Source: Clostridiales bacterium (lineage in GTDB: Bacteria; Bacillota; Clostridia; Lachnospirales; Lachnospiraceae). From it: a stretch of DNA of 64,000 bases. Below, piece after piece: positions 37,354-46,724 of this stretch (positions within the stretch are counted from its first letter, which is position 1; each line of letters begins with the position of its first letter). The position numbers and the translations under genes were made by a program. Below the pieces are notes generated by a model that saw only the letters and a list, made by a program, of their open reading frames with translations, made no database searches and had not been told where the DNA came from. The DNA lies in contig JAHZAT010000069.1 of assembly GCA_019423795.1 (NCBI GenBank), forward strand, positions 34,794 through 98,793, read 5' to 3'.

Positions 37354-37618
37354 TGTATGAGTCAGAAAGAAGATAAGAAGAACTATTTATAAGAAAAAAG
37401 GATGACAACATGAGCACTTTTTGAATGCGTTTTTTACAAATTCGCAGCGCCCTGTGGTTGATTGTCTGACCGTAGCTGCGGGCATTTTGGCTCGCAGCCA
37501 GGGAGTTATCAAAGGAACAGGCGCGGATCAGCGATTTGTAAAAAACGCTTTCAAAAATGCGGAGTGTCATCCTTTTTTCTTATAAATAGTTCTTCTTATC
37601 TTCTTTCTGACTCATACA
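37354..37618. repeat. 265-bp inverted-repeat element with GC-rich centre
   Basis: The arms 37354-37407 and 37565-37618 are perfect reverse complements over 54 bases (TGTATGAGTCAGAAAGAAGA at one end). Pairing resumes inward at GCGTTTTTTACAAAT (37427-37441 with 37534-37548). The 92-base centre is clearly richer in G+C than its surroundings and contains its own hairpin, GCTGCG (37475-37480) with CGCAGC (37493-37498). No protein-coding sense. Either a MITE-like non-autonomous element or the gene of a long structured RNA. It fills most of the 592-base gap between cysN and mtlR. Confidence 0.85.
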
Positions 37619-37641
37619 TGCAACACTATTACAATCAAAAC

Positions 37642-37691
37642 TTGTCATGAAATAATACTGACAAACTATAAATACTGACAACAAAATGTCA
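37642..37691 (+). promoter_or_regulatory. Probable MtlR operator cluster
   Basis: TTGTCA (37642), TGACAA (37659), TGACA (37676) and TGTCA (37687). The string AATACTGACAA occurs twice, 17 bases apart. The published Bacillus MtlR site, as I recall it, pairs TTGNCA with TGNCAA, though with a shorter spacer. Lies 36-85 bases before the mtlR -35 box. Confidence 0.5.
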
Positions 37692-37726
37692 CTATTGAAT
37701 GTCGTCAAAACCATCATATCAATTCC

Positions 37727-37755
37727 TTGTTCAAACCACCCATTGTATATATAAT
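37727..37755 (+). promoter_or_regulatory. Predicted promoter of mtlR-mtlA-mtlD
   Basis: TTGTTC, 17-base spacer, TATAAT; the poor -35 fits dependence on an activator. Confidence 0.55.
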
Positions 37756-37780
37756 AATACGTGAAGGGGGATGATACAGA

Positions 37781-39865
37781 ATGTCAAAGAAATCCGGATT
37801 AACAAAAAGACAGAAACTTATCATTGAGATGTTAGCAACCTTCAATGCTGACAATCCAATTACAATACAGGCAATATCAGAAAAACTGAAATTAAGTTCA
37901 AGAACCGTATTAAGAGAAATGCCACGCATCAACGAATGGTTTGAGGAAAACGACTTTAAACTGGTCAAGAAACCAAGAATCGGGTTGTATGTGGATGAAG
38001 ATTCAGAAACAAGAAAATTCATCAAGGAACTTGTTGATATGGATGAGAACAAACCAGTATATAGTAAAGCGGATCGGCAGACGATCATATTACTTGATCT
38101 GCTAACGATCAACGAACCACTCAAATATTTTTACTTTACATCCCTTTTTCATATTTCGGATGCAACATTAAGCAACGACCTGGAAGAGATTGAAAAGTGG
38201 CTTGATCACTATAATCTGGTTCTCTACCGCAGACCAGGGATGGGAATTTACTGGGAAGGAAAAGAAGAAGATTACCGTCAGGCAGTGACAATGGTATTAA
38301 GAAAGAGGCTGAGAGGACGTTCCTTACAAGTTTTGTTTGAGGAAGAAAAGAAGATCAAAGAACGAATGTTTCCAGATCTTACACCACAGATGTTAAGCAA
38401 CACCAGAGATATTCTTGAGAGAATGCAGGAAGTTCTGGATATCCAGTATACAGATCATTCTATCAGACATTTGAGATTATATCTTCTGGTAACACAAAAC
38501 AGAGTAAGATTTGGACATGAGATCAAAGAAGAAAAAGATCTGACAGCAATCATTCATTTGCCAGAATGCCAGATAGCAAACTGGATTGGCACCAAGCTAA
38601 GCAACTTTGTAGGACATCAAGTTTCCAAAGGTGAAGTATATAACATAGCGATGCAGCTGTTAGCAGCAAAGATATGGAAGAATAACAGTGAAAACAAGAT
38701 CGATGAAGAAAGTTTTAAAGTCAGACAGCTGGTCATGAGGATCATTGTGGAGATGGAAAAACTTTTGGAAATGGAATTTTTTGAAAATACAGTATTGATC
38801 GATGGTTTGTGTAATCATATGAAGCCAGCGATCAATCGAATGAAACAAGGTGTATTTACAGAAAACCAGTACATCGATATGTTGGAAGAAAAATATTCCA
38901 AAATCTATAAAGCAACGATCAAAGCGTGTGATTTCTTAAAAGAAGAACTACATATTGAAAAACTCCCAGAAGGAGAGTTAGGATTTATTGCTTTATATTT
39001 CTGCGTAGCGATCGAGCAGCAAAAAGACGAAGAAGAAAAATTATCAGTCTATGTTGCCTGCCCACATGGAATGGGAACATCACATATGTTAGCAGTTCAT
39101 CTGAAAAAAGAATTTCCGCAGCTGATGGTACAAAAGATCATTTCCACAGCGGATATCAAGGAAGAAGAACTTATTAAAGAAGGAATTGATTTTATCATTT
39201 CCACAGCAAAATTAAATCTGACATTTCCAAATGTCTATGTGAACTCCATTTTAACAGAGACAGATAAGAAAATGATCAGTGCCATGATCAAAAATGTTGA
39301 CAAGAAGAAAAAACTGAATCCGGCAAAGGCTGTAAAGCCAGTAAAAAGAGTCGGAAGAGAAGACATCGAGTATATGACACTTCTTGGACAGGAGATCTTA
39401 CAGGTTTTAGATAATATTAAAATATCAACAGGTGAAAACATTAAGAACAAGGAACAATTGATCGATTACGCCGGAGGATTATTTGCAAGAAATGATTCGA
39501 TGGCAGCAGAGATCACCTTTGCATTAAACAAACGCGAGAATATCGCAAGCACATTTATTCCGAGTATGAATGTATTATTTTTACATTGTGAAACGAAAGG
39601 TGTCAGACATTGCAGATTCGGATTTGTTTATTTAAAAGATGAGATCATCGAAAATGGACAGCCGATCAAGGGAGCGATCCTGATGCTTGTTCCACAGGGA
39701 GATGTAAGTAAGGCCTACCGTGAAGTTATGAGTGAAATAAGCGGGGCATTAGCCGAGAAAGACCAGATCATCACCTATTTATTCGAGAAAAACAGAAATG
39801 CAGTCGAGGCAGAACTTGAAATAAGCCTTGGCAACTATTACGAAAATAAAATGAAGAGAAGATAA
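37781..39865 (+). CDS. mtlR: PRD-containing mannitol operon activator MtlR
   Basis: 694 residues. N-terminal HTH domains (about 1-170), two PTS regulation domains with His residues (about 190-405), an EIIB-like domain with VACPHGMGTSH (Cys427), and a C-terminal EIIA-Mtl-like domain (about 530-690). Activity is expected to be set by PTS phosphorylation, coupling mtl expression to mannitol flux. First gene of the mannitol operon; mtlA follows at 22 bases. Start ATG is preceded by a purine-rich GAAGGGGG. Confidence 0.93.
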   Translation: MSKKSGLTKRQKLIIEMLATFNADNPITIQAISEKLKLSSRTVLREMPRINEWFEENDFKLVKKPRIGLYVDEDSETRKFIKELVDMDENKPVYSKADRQTIILLDLLTINEPLKYFYFTSLFHISDATLSNDLEEIEKWLDHYNLVLYRRPGMGIYWEGKEEDYRQAVTMVLRKRLRGRSLQVLFEEEKKIKERMFPDLTPQMLSNTRDILERMQEVLDIQYTDHSIRHLRLYLLVTQNRVRFGHEIKEEKDLTAIIHLPECQIANWIGTKLSNFVGHQVSKGEVYNIAMQLLAAKIWKNNSENKIDEESFKVRQLVMRIIVEMEKLLEMEFFENTVLIDGLCNHMKPAINRMKQGVFTENQYIDMLEEKYSKIYKATIKACDFLKEELHIEKLPEGELGFIALYFCVAIEQQKDEEEKLSVYVACPHGMGTSHMLAVHLKKEFPQLMVQKIISTADIKEEELIKEGIDFIISTAKLNLTFPNVYVNSILTETDKKMISAMIKNVDKKKKLNPAKAVKPVKRVGREDIEYMTLLGQEILQVLDNIKISTGENIKNKEQLIDYAGGLFARNDSMAAEITFALNKRENIASTFIPSMNVLFLHCETKGVRHCRFGFVYLKDEIIENGQPIKGAILMLVPQGDVSKAYREVMSEISGALAEKDQIITYLFEKNRNAVEAELEISLGNYYENKMKRR

Positions 39866-39887
39866 AAACAAAAGGAGGATATTGTAA

Positions 39888-41765
39888 ATGAAAAATGGAT
39901 TACAAAAATTCGGTAAATTTTTAAGTGCAATGGTAATGCCTAATATCGGAGCATTCATCGCATGGGGATTCATTACAGCATTATTTATCGCAGACGGATG
40001 GATTCCAAACGCAAAATTAGCATCCATTCAGCCATACATGTTAACATTCTTATTACCAATGCTCATTGCCTACACAGGTGGTAAACAGGTCGGTGGAGAC
40101 CGTGGAGGAGTTATGGGTGCAATCGCAGTCATGGGTTGTATCGCCGGAGTTGGTGGATTTGATGGACAGCCAATGTTAATGGGAGCCATGGTAATGGGAC
40201 CATTTGCAGGATGGGTTATCAAAACATTTGACAAAGCAATGGACGGACATATGCCAGCTGGATTTGAGATGTTAATTAACAACTTCTCCGTTGGTATCTT
40301 AGGAATGATCGTAGCGATCATTGGATATTTCCTGATCGGACCATTCATGTCAGCAGTATTAGCAGTATTAACAGCAGGAGTTAACGTACTTGTAAAAGCA
40401 AAATTAATACCTTTAGCAGCAATCTTTATCGAACCTGCCAAAGTATTATTCTTAAATAACGCTATCAACCATGGTATCTTTACACCAATCGGTATTGAAC
40501 AGGCAAAAGCAGCTGGTAAATCTATCATGTACATGTTAGAGGCAAATCCAGGACCAGGACTTGGAGTATTATTAGCATATGCAATCTTCTCCAAAGACAA
40601 AGTAACAAAATCATCTGCACCAGGTGCGATCATCATTCACTTCTTCGGTGGTATTCATGAGATTTACTTCCCATATATTCTGATGAACCCTATCGTGATC
40701 ATCGCTCCGATCGTTGGTAACATTTGTGCGATCACATTCTTTACATTTACAGGATGCGGACTTGTTGGACCATCTTCACCAGGATCTATCATCGCTTACT
40801 TATCAATGTCACCAAGAGCTCAGATGCCATTGACAATCTTAGGAGTATTGATCGCAACAGCAGTATCATTCTTGATCGCATCACCAATTATCCGTATGTC
40901 AGATGGTAAGAGCCTTGAAGATGCACAGAGCGATATGGCAGCTAAAAAAGCAGAATCCAAAGGAATCACAGTTGATCCAGGAGAAAAGAAAGCAGCAGAT
41001 GAAGTGAAGAAAATCGTATTTGCATGTGACGCAGGAATGGGATCTTCCGCAATGGGAGCTACGAAATTCAGAAACCGTGTGAAAGCACAGAGACCAGATC
41101 TTACAGTTATCAATACATCTGTAGATAATATTCCAGCAGATTGTGATATCGCAGTTGTTCAGGCAGTTTTAGCAGACAGAGCTAGAAAATCTGCACCACA
41201 GGCACAGTTAGTAATTATCAATAACTTCTTACAGGATCCAAACTTAGACGGATTATATGAACAGATGACAGCAAAAGTAGATCCAGCCGTTCAGACAGCA
41301 GCAGCTGTTGAAGAAAAGGCAGAAACACCAGTTGTTACAGGAAATTCAAAAATTCTTGTAGAAGAAGGAATCAAAACAGGATTAAAACCAGTCGACAAAT
41401 TTGAAGCGATCAAAGCAGCAGGAAAACTGTTAAATGAACTTGGATACGTTGAAGAAGGTTATATCGATGCCATGGTAAAACGTGAGCAGACAGTGACAAC
41501 ATACATGGGATTAGGTGTAGCAATTCCTCATGGAACAGGTGACGCTAAGAAAAATGTACAGAAAACTGGTATCGTAATGCTTCAGTATCCAGAAGGTGTA
41601 GACTTTGATGGTGAAAAAGCACAGTTAGTATTCGGTATCGCTGGAATCGGTGATGAACATCTTGGATTATTAGCTAAGATTTCAGAGATCATCGAAGATC
41701 CAGAAAGACTGGAACAGTTAAAAACAACAGAAAACGTTGACGAAATCATGGAAATGTTTAAATAA
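39888..41765 (+). CDS. mtlA: Mannitol PTS permease EIICBA
   Basis: 625 residues, the full three-domain form. EIIC (1-340) has the mannitol-type start KFGKFLSAMVMPNIGAFIAWG and GGIHE (254-258) in the transport site. EIIB phosphocysteine is Cys380 (FACDAGMGSS). EIIA phosphohistidine is His548 (AIPHGT), so no separate mtlF is needed. Imports mannitol as mannitol 1-phosphate. AAAGGAGG before ATG. Confidence 0.97.
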   Translation: MKNGLQKFGKFLSAMVMPNIGAFIAWGFITALFIADGWIPNAKLASIQPYMLTFLLPMLIAYTGGKQVGGDRGGVMGAIAVMGCIAGVGGFDGQPMLMGAMVMGPFAGWVIKTFDKAMDGHMPAGFEMLINNFSVGILGMIVAIIGYFLIGPFMSAVLAVLTAGVNVLVKAKLIPLAAIFIEPAKVLFLNNAINHGIFTPIGIEQAKAAGKSIMYMLEANPGPGLGVLLAYAIFSKDKVTKSSAPGAIIIHFFGGIHEIYFPYILMNPIVIIAPIVGNICAITFFTFTGCGLVGPSSPGSIIAYLSMSPRAQMPLTILGVLIATAVSFLIASPIIRMSDGKSLEDAQSDMAAKKAESKGITVDPGEKKAADEVKKIVFACDAGMGSSAMGATKFRNRVKAQRPDLTVINTSVDNIPADCDIAVVQAVLADRARKSAPQAQLVIINNFLQDPNLDGLYEQMTAKVDPAVQTAAAVEEKAETPVVTGNSKILVEEGIKTGLKPVDKFEAIKAAGKLLNELGYVEEGYIDAMVKREQTVTTYMGLGVAIPHGTGDAKKNVQKTGIVMLQYPEGVDFDGEKAQLVFGIAGIGDEHLGLLAKISEIIEDPERLEQLKTTENVDEIMEMFK

Positions 41766-41785
41766 GATTTAAGCAGACAAGGTCA

Positions 41786-41821
41786 ATTTAATAAGCGGGA
41801 AATCATTCTCGCTTATTAAAT
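41786..41821 (+). promoter_or_regulatory. Intercistronic hairpin between mtlA and mtlD
   Basis: ATTTAATAAGCG pairs with CGCTTATTAAAT (extended by GGA/TCT). No T-run; probably stabilises the upstream mRNA or attenuates mtlD. Confidence 0.6.
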
Positions 41822-41872
41822 ACCTAAAATATATACTTATAGATTTAGATTTTAATTTTAGGAGTGAAGAAA

Positions 41873-43012
41873 ATGAAGAAAGCAATTCAGTTTGGAGCAG
41901 GAAATATTGGACGTGGATTTATCGGTGGACTGTTAAGTGAAGCAGGATATCATGTTGTATTTGCAGATGTAAACCAGGAAATCGTTGATAAGATCAATGA
42001 AGACAAAAAATATACAATTTATGTAAAAGATGTAGAAAGTAAAGAAATCGTGATCACAGACATCAGTGCAGTAAATTCAACAAAACCTGAACTGATCGAT
42101 GAGATCAAAGAAGCTGAAATCATTACAACAGCTGTTGGAGTAAGAATTCTTCCAATTATCGCTCCATCTATTGCAGAAGGAATCAAAGCAAGAAAAGAAA
42201 ATGGTTCTGAAAAGTACTTAAATATCATCGCTTGTGAAAACGCAATCAAAGCAAGTTCTCAGTTAAAAGAAGCTGTTTATGGGAACTTAAATGACGAAGA
42301 AAAAGCATACGCAGACAAATATGTTGGATTCCCAGACTGCTCCGTAGATAGAATCGTACCTCCAGTACGTTTAGATAATCCAATCGACGTAGTCGTAGAA
42401 AACTACTATGAGTGGAATGTAGAAGAAGCATCCTTTAAGGGAGCGGTTCCTCAGATCAATGGAATGAACCTTGCAGATAACTTAATGGCATACATTGAAA
42501 GAAAATTATTTACATTAAATACAGGACACTGCATCACAGCATATCTTGGAAACTACAAAGGATACAAGACGATCGATGAAAGTATCGCAGACGATGAAAT
42601 CTTTAAGACAGTGAAAAAAGCAATGCAGCAGAGTGGTATGGCATTAGTCAACAAATATGGATTTGACAAAGATGCTCACTTTAAATATATCGACAAGATC
42701 TTAAATCGTTTCAAAAACCCATACCTTGTAGATGATACAGCTCGTGTAGGAAGAGAACCATTAAGAAAATTAAGTGCAACAGACCGTTTAACAAAACCAA
42801 CCATGACAGCATTAGAATATGATCTTCCAGTTGATGCGTTGTTAGCAGGAATGGCAGCAGCATTAAAATATGACAATGCAGAAGATCCACAGAGCGTAGA
42901 ATTACAGGATAAGATTAAAGCAAATGGAGCAAAAGCTGCATTAAAAGAAGTATCTGGAATCACAGATGAAAAGATCTTAGATGATGTCGTAGCAATTTAC
43001 GAAGCAATGTAA
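41873..43012 (+). CDS. mtlD: Mannitol-1-phosphate 5-dehydrogenase
   Basis: 379 residues. Oxidises mannitol 1-phosphate to fructose 6-phosphate with NAD. Rossmann motif FGAGNIGRGFIGGLL at the N-terminus; catalytic Lys in the KLFTLNTGHCITAYLG helix (about 215-230); GREPLRKL near 300. A GTG at 41864 is in frame but lies in the AGGAG ribosome site, so the ATG 8 bases downstream of it is used. Closes the mannitol operon. Confidence 0.96.
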   Translation: MKKAIQFGAGNIGRGFIGGLLSEAGYHVVFADVNQEIVDKINEDKKYTIYVKDVESKEIVITDISAVNSTKPELIDEIKEAEIITTAVGVRILPIIAPSIAEGIKARKENGSEKYLNIIACENAIKASSQLKEAVYGNLNDEEKAYADKYVGFPDCSVDRIVPPVRLDNPIDVVVENYYEWNVEEASFKGAVPQINGMNLADNLMAYIERKLFTLNTGHCITAYLGNYKGYKTIDESIADDEIFKTVKKAMQQSGMALVNKYGFDKDAHFKYIDKILNRFKNPYLVDDTARVGREPLRKLSATDRLTKPTMTALEYDLPVDALLAGMAAALKYDNAEDPQSVELQDKIKANGAKAALKEVSGITDEKILDDVVAIYEAM

Positions 43013-43090
43013 TCAAAATAATATCAATGAAAATTAACCAAAAGTTAAAGTAAACAACCTTTTCTCTTAATCATATAATTTATATATGGA

Positions 43091-43122
43091 AAGGCGGCCG
43101 GAAATTTACCGGCCGTCTTTTT
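43091..43122 (+). terminator. Terminator of the mannitol operon
   Basis: AAGGCGGCCGG and CCGGCCGTCTT arms, 7-base loop, T-run. Confidence 0.93.
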
Positions 43123-43173
43123 ACGTGATAAGAAAGTATCATAACGTAGTGACATAGGAAATAAGGCGGGCAT

Positions 43174-43325
43174 ATGGAACATAATACAAAAAATCACAAG
43201 AACAACACCAATGGCAAGAAAAAATCGAAGAGTTATTACAAAATATGAAATATGGCAATATTACGATCATTGTTCAGGATGGAAAGATCATTCAGATTGA
43301 TAAGACAGAGAAACATAGAATATAG
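43174..43325 (+). pseudogene. DUF2292/YezD-like small protein, frameshifted
   Basis: From 43185 one frame reads KIEELLQNMKYGNITIIVQD and then GKIIQIDKTEKHRI, the full core of the DUF2292 (YezD) family. No start codon lies in that frame. The ATG at 43174, after AAGGCGGG, begins another frame that would need a -1 shift at the run of A around 43188-43193. Either an indel broke the gene, a sequencing error, or slippage at A-AAA-AAT. YezD-type genes often neighbour sulfur genes; here it follows mtlD. Confidence 0.55.
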
Positions 43326-43350
43326 ATTAAGGAAAATACTGTATTATTGC

Positions 43351-43599
43351 GTAAAAATCCGCTACAATAGAATTAAAAAGACCGGTGCTTTTTTATTGGT
43401 TTTGATCGTGTTTTTAAAGCTGCTTCAAAAGGCAAGAATCGCAGAGGAAAACGCAAAGAAATCTCAGTTACAGGCAGAACAAGCCAATGCATTTGAGGAA
43501 GATCGTAAAATGGCATTATCAAAAGGCATGAATGGACATATTGCGAAACTAATTGATGTCAAGAATATGGAAGAAGTTTTGATGTCGGTTTTACGATAG
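43351..43599 (+). pseudogene. Remnant of a hybrid sensor histidine kinase
   Basis: An open stretch starts with a membrane helix (GAFLLVLIVFLKLLQ) and a linker helix (ARIAEENAKKSQLQAEQANA) typical of Lachnospiraceae sensor kinases. It then jumps into the end of a receiver domain (ANAFEEDRKMALSKGMNGHIAK, where the usual AKPID is AKLID). The His-kinase core, ATPase and most of the receiver are missing. The join lies where linker and receiver share a similar ANA sequence, suggesting a short-homology deletion. No start codon with a ribosome site. Confidence 0.6.
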
Positions 43600-43621
43600 T
43601 AAAAAAGAAGAGGTTATAAAT

Positions 43622-43665
43622 AAAAGGGATCGATCACAAGAAAATATAAGTGATCAATCCCTTTT
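43622..43665. terminator. Bidirectional terminator, mainly for rqcH
   Basis: AAAAGGGATCGATCAC pairs with GTGATCAATCCCTTTT (one mismatch) around an AT loop. Confidence 0.88.
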
Positions 43666-43706
43666 GTTATTTTGTGATACAAATTTTATAAATTCACAGA
43701 TACAAC

Positions 43707-45449
43707 CTATTCAACAACCTCAATTCCGTCAATATTTGGAATACACATCATAGAATAGTTCGTATGGTAAATGACAAATCCAGGTTTTGCTTTCGGTGGT
43801 TTCCGAAGTTCTTTTCTCTGTACATAATCGACTTCAACCTTTGGTGCCTGACGGCCTTTAGAATAATAAGCCGCAAGACGACCAGCTTCTTCAAATGTTG
43901 CATCTGGAAGCGTTTCTGCCTGCTCTTTACGAACAATGACATGTGAACCAGGCATATTTTTCGCATGGAACCACCAGTCACCACCATTTGCAAATTTAAA
44001 GCTTAATTCATCATTCTGGTAGTTGTTTTTTCCAACATACATATGGAAACCATCGGAAGAAATAAAATGTAATGGTTTGGATTTTGCTTGTTTCTTACCC
44101 TTTTTCTTTCTATGGCTCTTAATATAACCATAATCAGAAAGCTCATCTTTGATTAACTGAAGATCTTTTTCATCTTCAGATAAAGAAAGAGCAGTAGAGA
44201 TGGAATCGAGATGATCAAGATCTGCTTTTGTCTCCACGACTAGCTCAGAAAGAGCTTCATACGTACGTTTTAATTTATTATATTTTGCAAAAAATTTCTT
44301 GGAATTCTCCAAAGGAGTTTTTGTTGGATCCAGAGGGATCGTAATCTCTTCATTTGTATAATAATTCATGCAAGTCAGAGATTTTGCATTTGGTTCCAAT
44401 CCATAGCCATAAGTTTGTGTAAGTTCTCCATAAACTTTGAATTTCTCGCGTTTTTCCGTATCTTTTAACTGACGAAGCTGCAGATCATATTTCTTACTCG
44501 TTCTCTCAAGGGCTGTCTGCACGATCTTACGAAGATCAGAAGATTTCTGCTTCATTCTCGTATATTTTTCTTTTTCAGAATAATACCCGATCAATACGTC
44601 GAAAATAGAATCATATGTTTTTGCGGTGCAGTCAGGATAAGAAGTTAAAGGGATACAAGAAAATTCCTTCGGTTCTTCCCCGGAATAAATGATATTTGGC
44701 TGATAAGCTTCATCTTCTACAAGAGCATTTAATTTTATAAGCTGTCCATATAAACCAGCAGCACTGTCATCGGTCAAAGAATCCGTGGAAGCATTACCGT
44801 CAAGTCCTGCACGATAACAAAGTTCATTTGCGATCAAAGGACTCATTCCCGTGATGGAAGTATAAAGTGCTTTGCAAAGATTCAATGGTTTTGTGATGAT
44901 ATGCTGATAAAAGTCATCTGCAGTCAGGCTTGCTAGCGGATGTTTTCCCTTAGATGGCGGGAAGGTATAAGTACGTCCCGGCAATACCTCTCTGACAGAA
45001 CTGATATTTGCAGAGATATGCTTGATGCTATCTAGGATCACATCATCGCTGTTTACAAAAATGATATTGCTGTGTTTTCCCATGATCTCAATGATCAGAC
45101 GCTTCTGGCAGATATCTCCAAGTTCGTCCAGATGCTCAATCTGAATCTCAATGATACGCTCAAAATCAGGCTGAGTGATCGAGATGATCCTTCCGCTGCT
45201 GATATGTTTACGAAGCAGCATGCAGAAGTTTGGTGCCTGCATAGGGTTTGCTTTTCCTTCCTTGGATAAATAGACAAGGGGAAGAGAAGCACTGGCTGAG
45301 AGATGAAGTCTTGTTGTCAGTCTCTCTTTCTTGATCACAAGTGTGATCTCGTCGGCTTCTGGCTGATAGATCTTATAGATTCTTCCGCCAATGATCTGTT
45401 TATTTAATTCTGATACAATATTTGAAATGACAAATCCGTCGAATGCCAT
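43707..45449 (-). CDS. rqcH: RqcH (NFACT family; older name fibronectin-binding protein A)
   Basis: 580 residues. NFACT-N domain from MAFDGFVISNIVSELN, a helix-hairpin-helix and long coiled coil in the middle (about 290-430), and the NFACT-R domain near 450-560 (SSDGFHMYVGKNNYQND, WWFHAKNMPGSHVIVR). RqcH recruits tRNA-Ala to stalled 50S subunits and adds alanine tails for ribosome quality control. Single gene, ribosome site AGGAGG. The fibronectin-binding name is a historical annotation. Confidence 0.93.
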   Translation of the reverse strand: MAFDGFVISNIVSELNKQIIGGRIYKIYQPEADEITLVIKKERLTTRLHLSASASLPLVYLSKEGKANPMQAPNFCMLLRKHISSGRIISITQPDFERIIEIQIEHLDELGDICQKRLIIEIMGKHSNIIFVNSDDVILDSIKHISANISSVREVLPGRTYTFPPSKGKHPLASLTADDFYQHIITKPLNLCKALYTSITGMSPLIANELCYRAGLDGNASTDSLTDDSAAGLYGQLIKLNALVEDEAYQPNIIYSGEEPKEFSCIPLTSYPDCTAKTYDSIFDVLIGYYSEKEKYTRMKQKSSDLRKIVQTALERTSKKYDLQLRQLKDTEKREKFKVYGELTQTYGYGLEPNAKSLTCMNYYTNEEITIPLDPTKTPLENSKKFFAKYNKLKRTYEALSELVVETKADLDHLDSISTALSLSEDEKDLQLIKDELSDYGYIKSHRKKKGKKQAKSKPLHFISSDGFHMYVGKNNYQNDELSFKFANGGDWWFHAKNMPGSHVIVRKEQAETLPDATFEEAGRLAAYYSKGRQAPKVEVDYVQRKELRKPPKAKPGFVIYHTNYSMMCIPNIDGIEVVE

Positions 45450-45666
45450 AATGAAATACCTCCTGGTAAAAAATCGGTTATCTTATAATATAAGAAGATA
45501 AATCCGTCAAACAATTATATCAGAAATCGGGAAAAGTATAAAGAAAAAACGATCAAATCGATAAATCATAGAGAGATAGTCGGGATTTTGTTGTAATTAA
45601 AATCATTTCTTATTATAATAAATCTTAAGTATACAAAATTAGGTCAAAGATATGGAGGAAAGTTCA

Positions 45667-46680
45667 TTGAGAAAAGAAGCATCAATCAATGCATGGAAGC
45701 AGTTATATGATATTACATTAAAGTTAGACAAATTAGAACCTTGGAATGATCTTGGAGATACGCAGCTTGTGACGATTCAGTTAAAAGACAGAGAAGAACC
45801 TGTCTTTTGCAGTGTGATGGGAAAATTCAGTGGGGAAAGAGGAATCGCAGTCTTCGACGGAATGGAAGGTTTAGGGGATTTCTATATGATCCTTGGAGCA
45901 GAAGAGGGAGATCTTCCAGCACAATATCTGATGGATGAACATTCAAGCCTTACTTGTTTCTGGGGAAGCATGATGAATGTTCCAGACGAGCAAAGAAGCG
46001 TGATCGATGAATTGGATATCCGTTTCAAAACAATCAGTGACTGGATTTATTTTGTTTCTTATAAAAAAGGATACAAACCATATCAGTTAGATGAAGATGA
46101 AGTAGCACTTCTTACAGAAACTTATGAAAATTTATATATGGTATTAGAAGCAGTCAAAGATGGAAAATTAAATCCAGATATCGAACAGGCAGAAGGAATC
46201 GTACGCCGTTATAATTCTGAAAATGACACATGGGAGATGTTTGTAAAAGAAATTCCAGAAGCAGAAAAAGAATTTCCATCCGTGATGTTAGAAGATCAGG
46301 ATTTAAAAGACGAATTAAAGAATAAGAAACAGATTGATCTTGAAGTGATCTTAGATTTTACTTATCTCCCAGTGATGGTAGAAGGGGAAGAAGAGGGAGA
46401 ACGTCCAAAGAATCCTCTGTTATTTATGGCATATGATAATACCGATGGCGGAGTGATCACAATGGATATTTTAGAAGAAGGTGATGATGAGATCAGTAGA
46501 ACTTTGGGATTTTTCATCAGTTTCGTACAGCAGAATGGAAGAATGAAGACGATCAAAGCAAGAAATCCATGGATTTTTGGAGCCTTAGAAGATATCTGTG
46601 AATACTGCAGTGTGGATCTTGTATATGACCCAGTAGAAATCATGGATCAGGTCATTGAGGAAGTAATCTCCCAGTTGTAA
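45667..46680 (+). CDS. Acidic cytosolic protein, unknown function
   Basis: About 337 residues, acidic, no signal or membrane segment. Contains CSVMGKFSGERGIAVFDGMEGL and a C-terminal DICEYCSVDLVYD; possibly related to a DUF6930-like family, which I cannot confirm. An ATG at 45652 is in frame, but GGAGG at 45654-45658 overlaps it and is 8 bases before the TTG at 45667, so I favour the TTG start. Nothing in the neighbours (rqcH, his operon) explains it. Confidence 0.7.
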   Translation: MRKEASINAWKQLYDITLKLDKLEPWNDLGDTQLVTIQLKDREEPVFCSVMGKFSGERGIAVFDGMEGLGDFYMILGAEEGDLPAQYLMDEHSSLTCFWGSMMNVPDEQRSVIDELDIRFKTISDWIYFVSYKKGYKPYQLDEDEVALLTETYENLYMVLEAVKDGKLNPDIEQAEGIVRRYNSENDTWEMFVKEIPEAEKEFPSVMLEDQDLKDELKNKKQIDLEVILDFTYLPVMVEGEEEGERPKNPLLFMAYDNTDGGVITMDILEEGDDEISRTLGFFISFVQQNGRMKTIKARNPWIFGALEDICEYCSVDLVYDPVEIMDQVIEEVISQL

Positions 46681-46724
46681 GATTTTCATGTAATATAGGA
46701 TAAGATGAATTAGAGTGAACAAGG

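Noticed and set aside
37354..37618. Retron or group II intron RNA
   Set aside because: No reverse transcriptase gene nearby and no intron domain V-like hairpin; the long perfect arms fit an inverted-repeat element better.
37226..37650. Open frames on both strands across the cysN-mtlR gap
   Set aside because: They read through the two arms of the inverted repeat and have no ribosome site; the DNA palindrome explains them.
40070..40636. 188-codon antisense open frame in mtlA
   Set aside because: Shadow of the mtlA membrane domain; hydrophobic codons read backwards give a long open frame.
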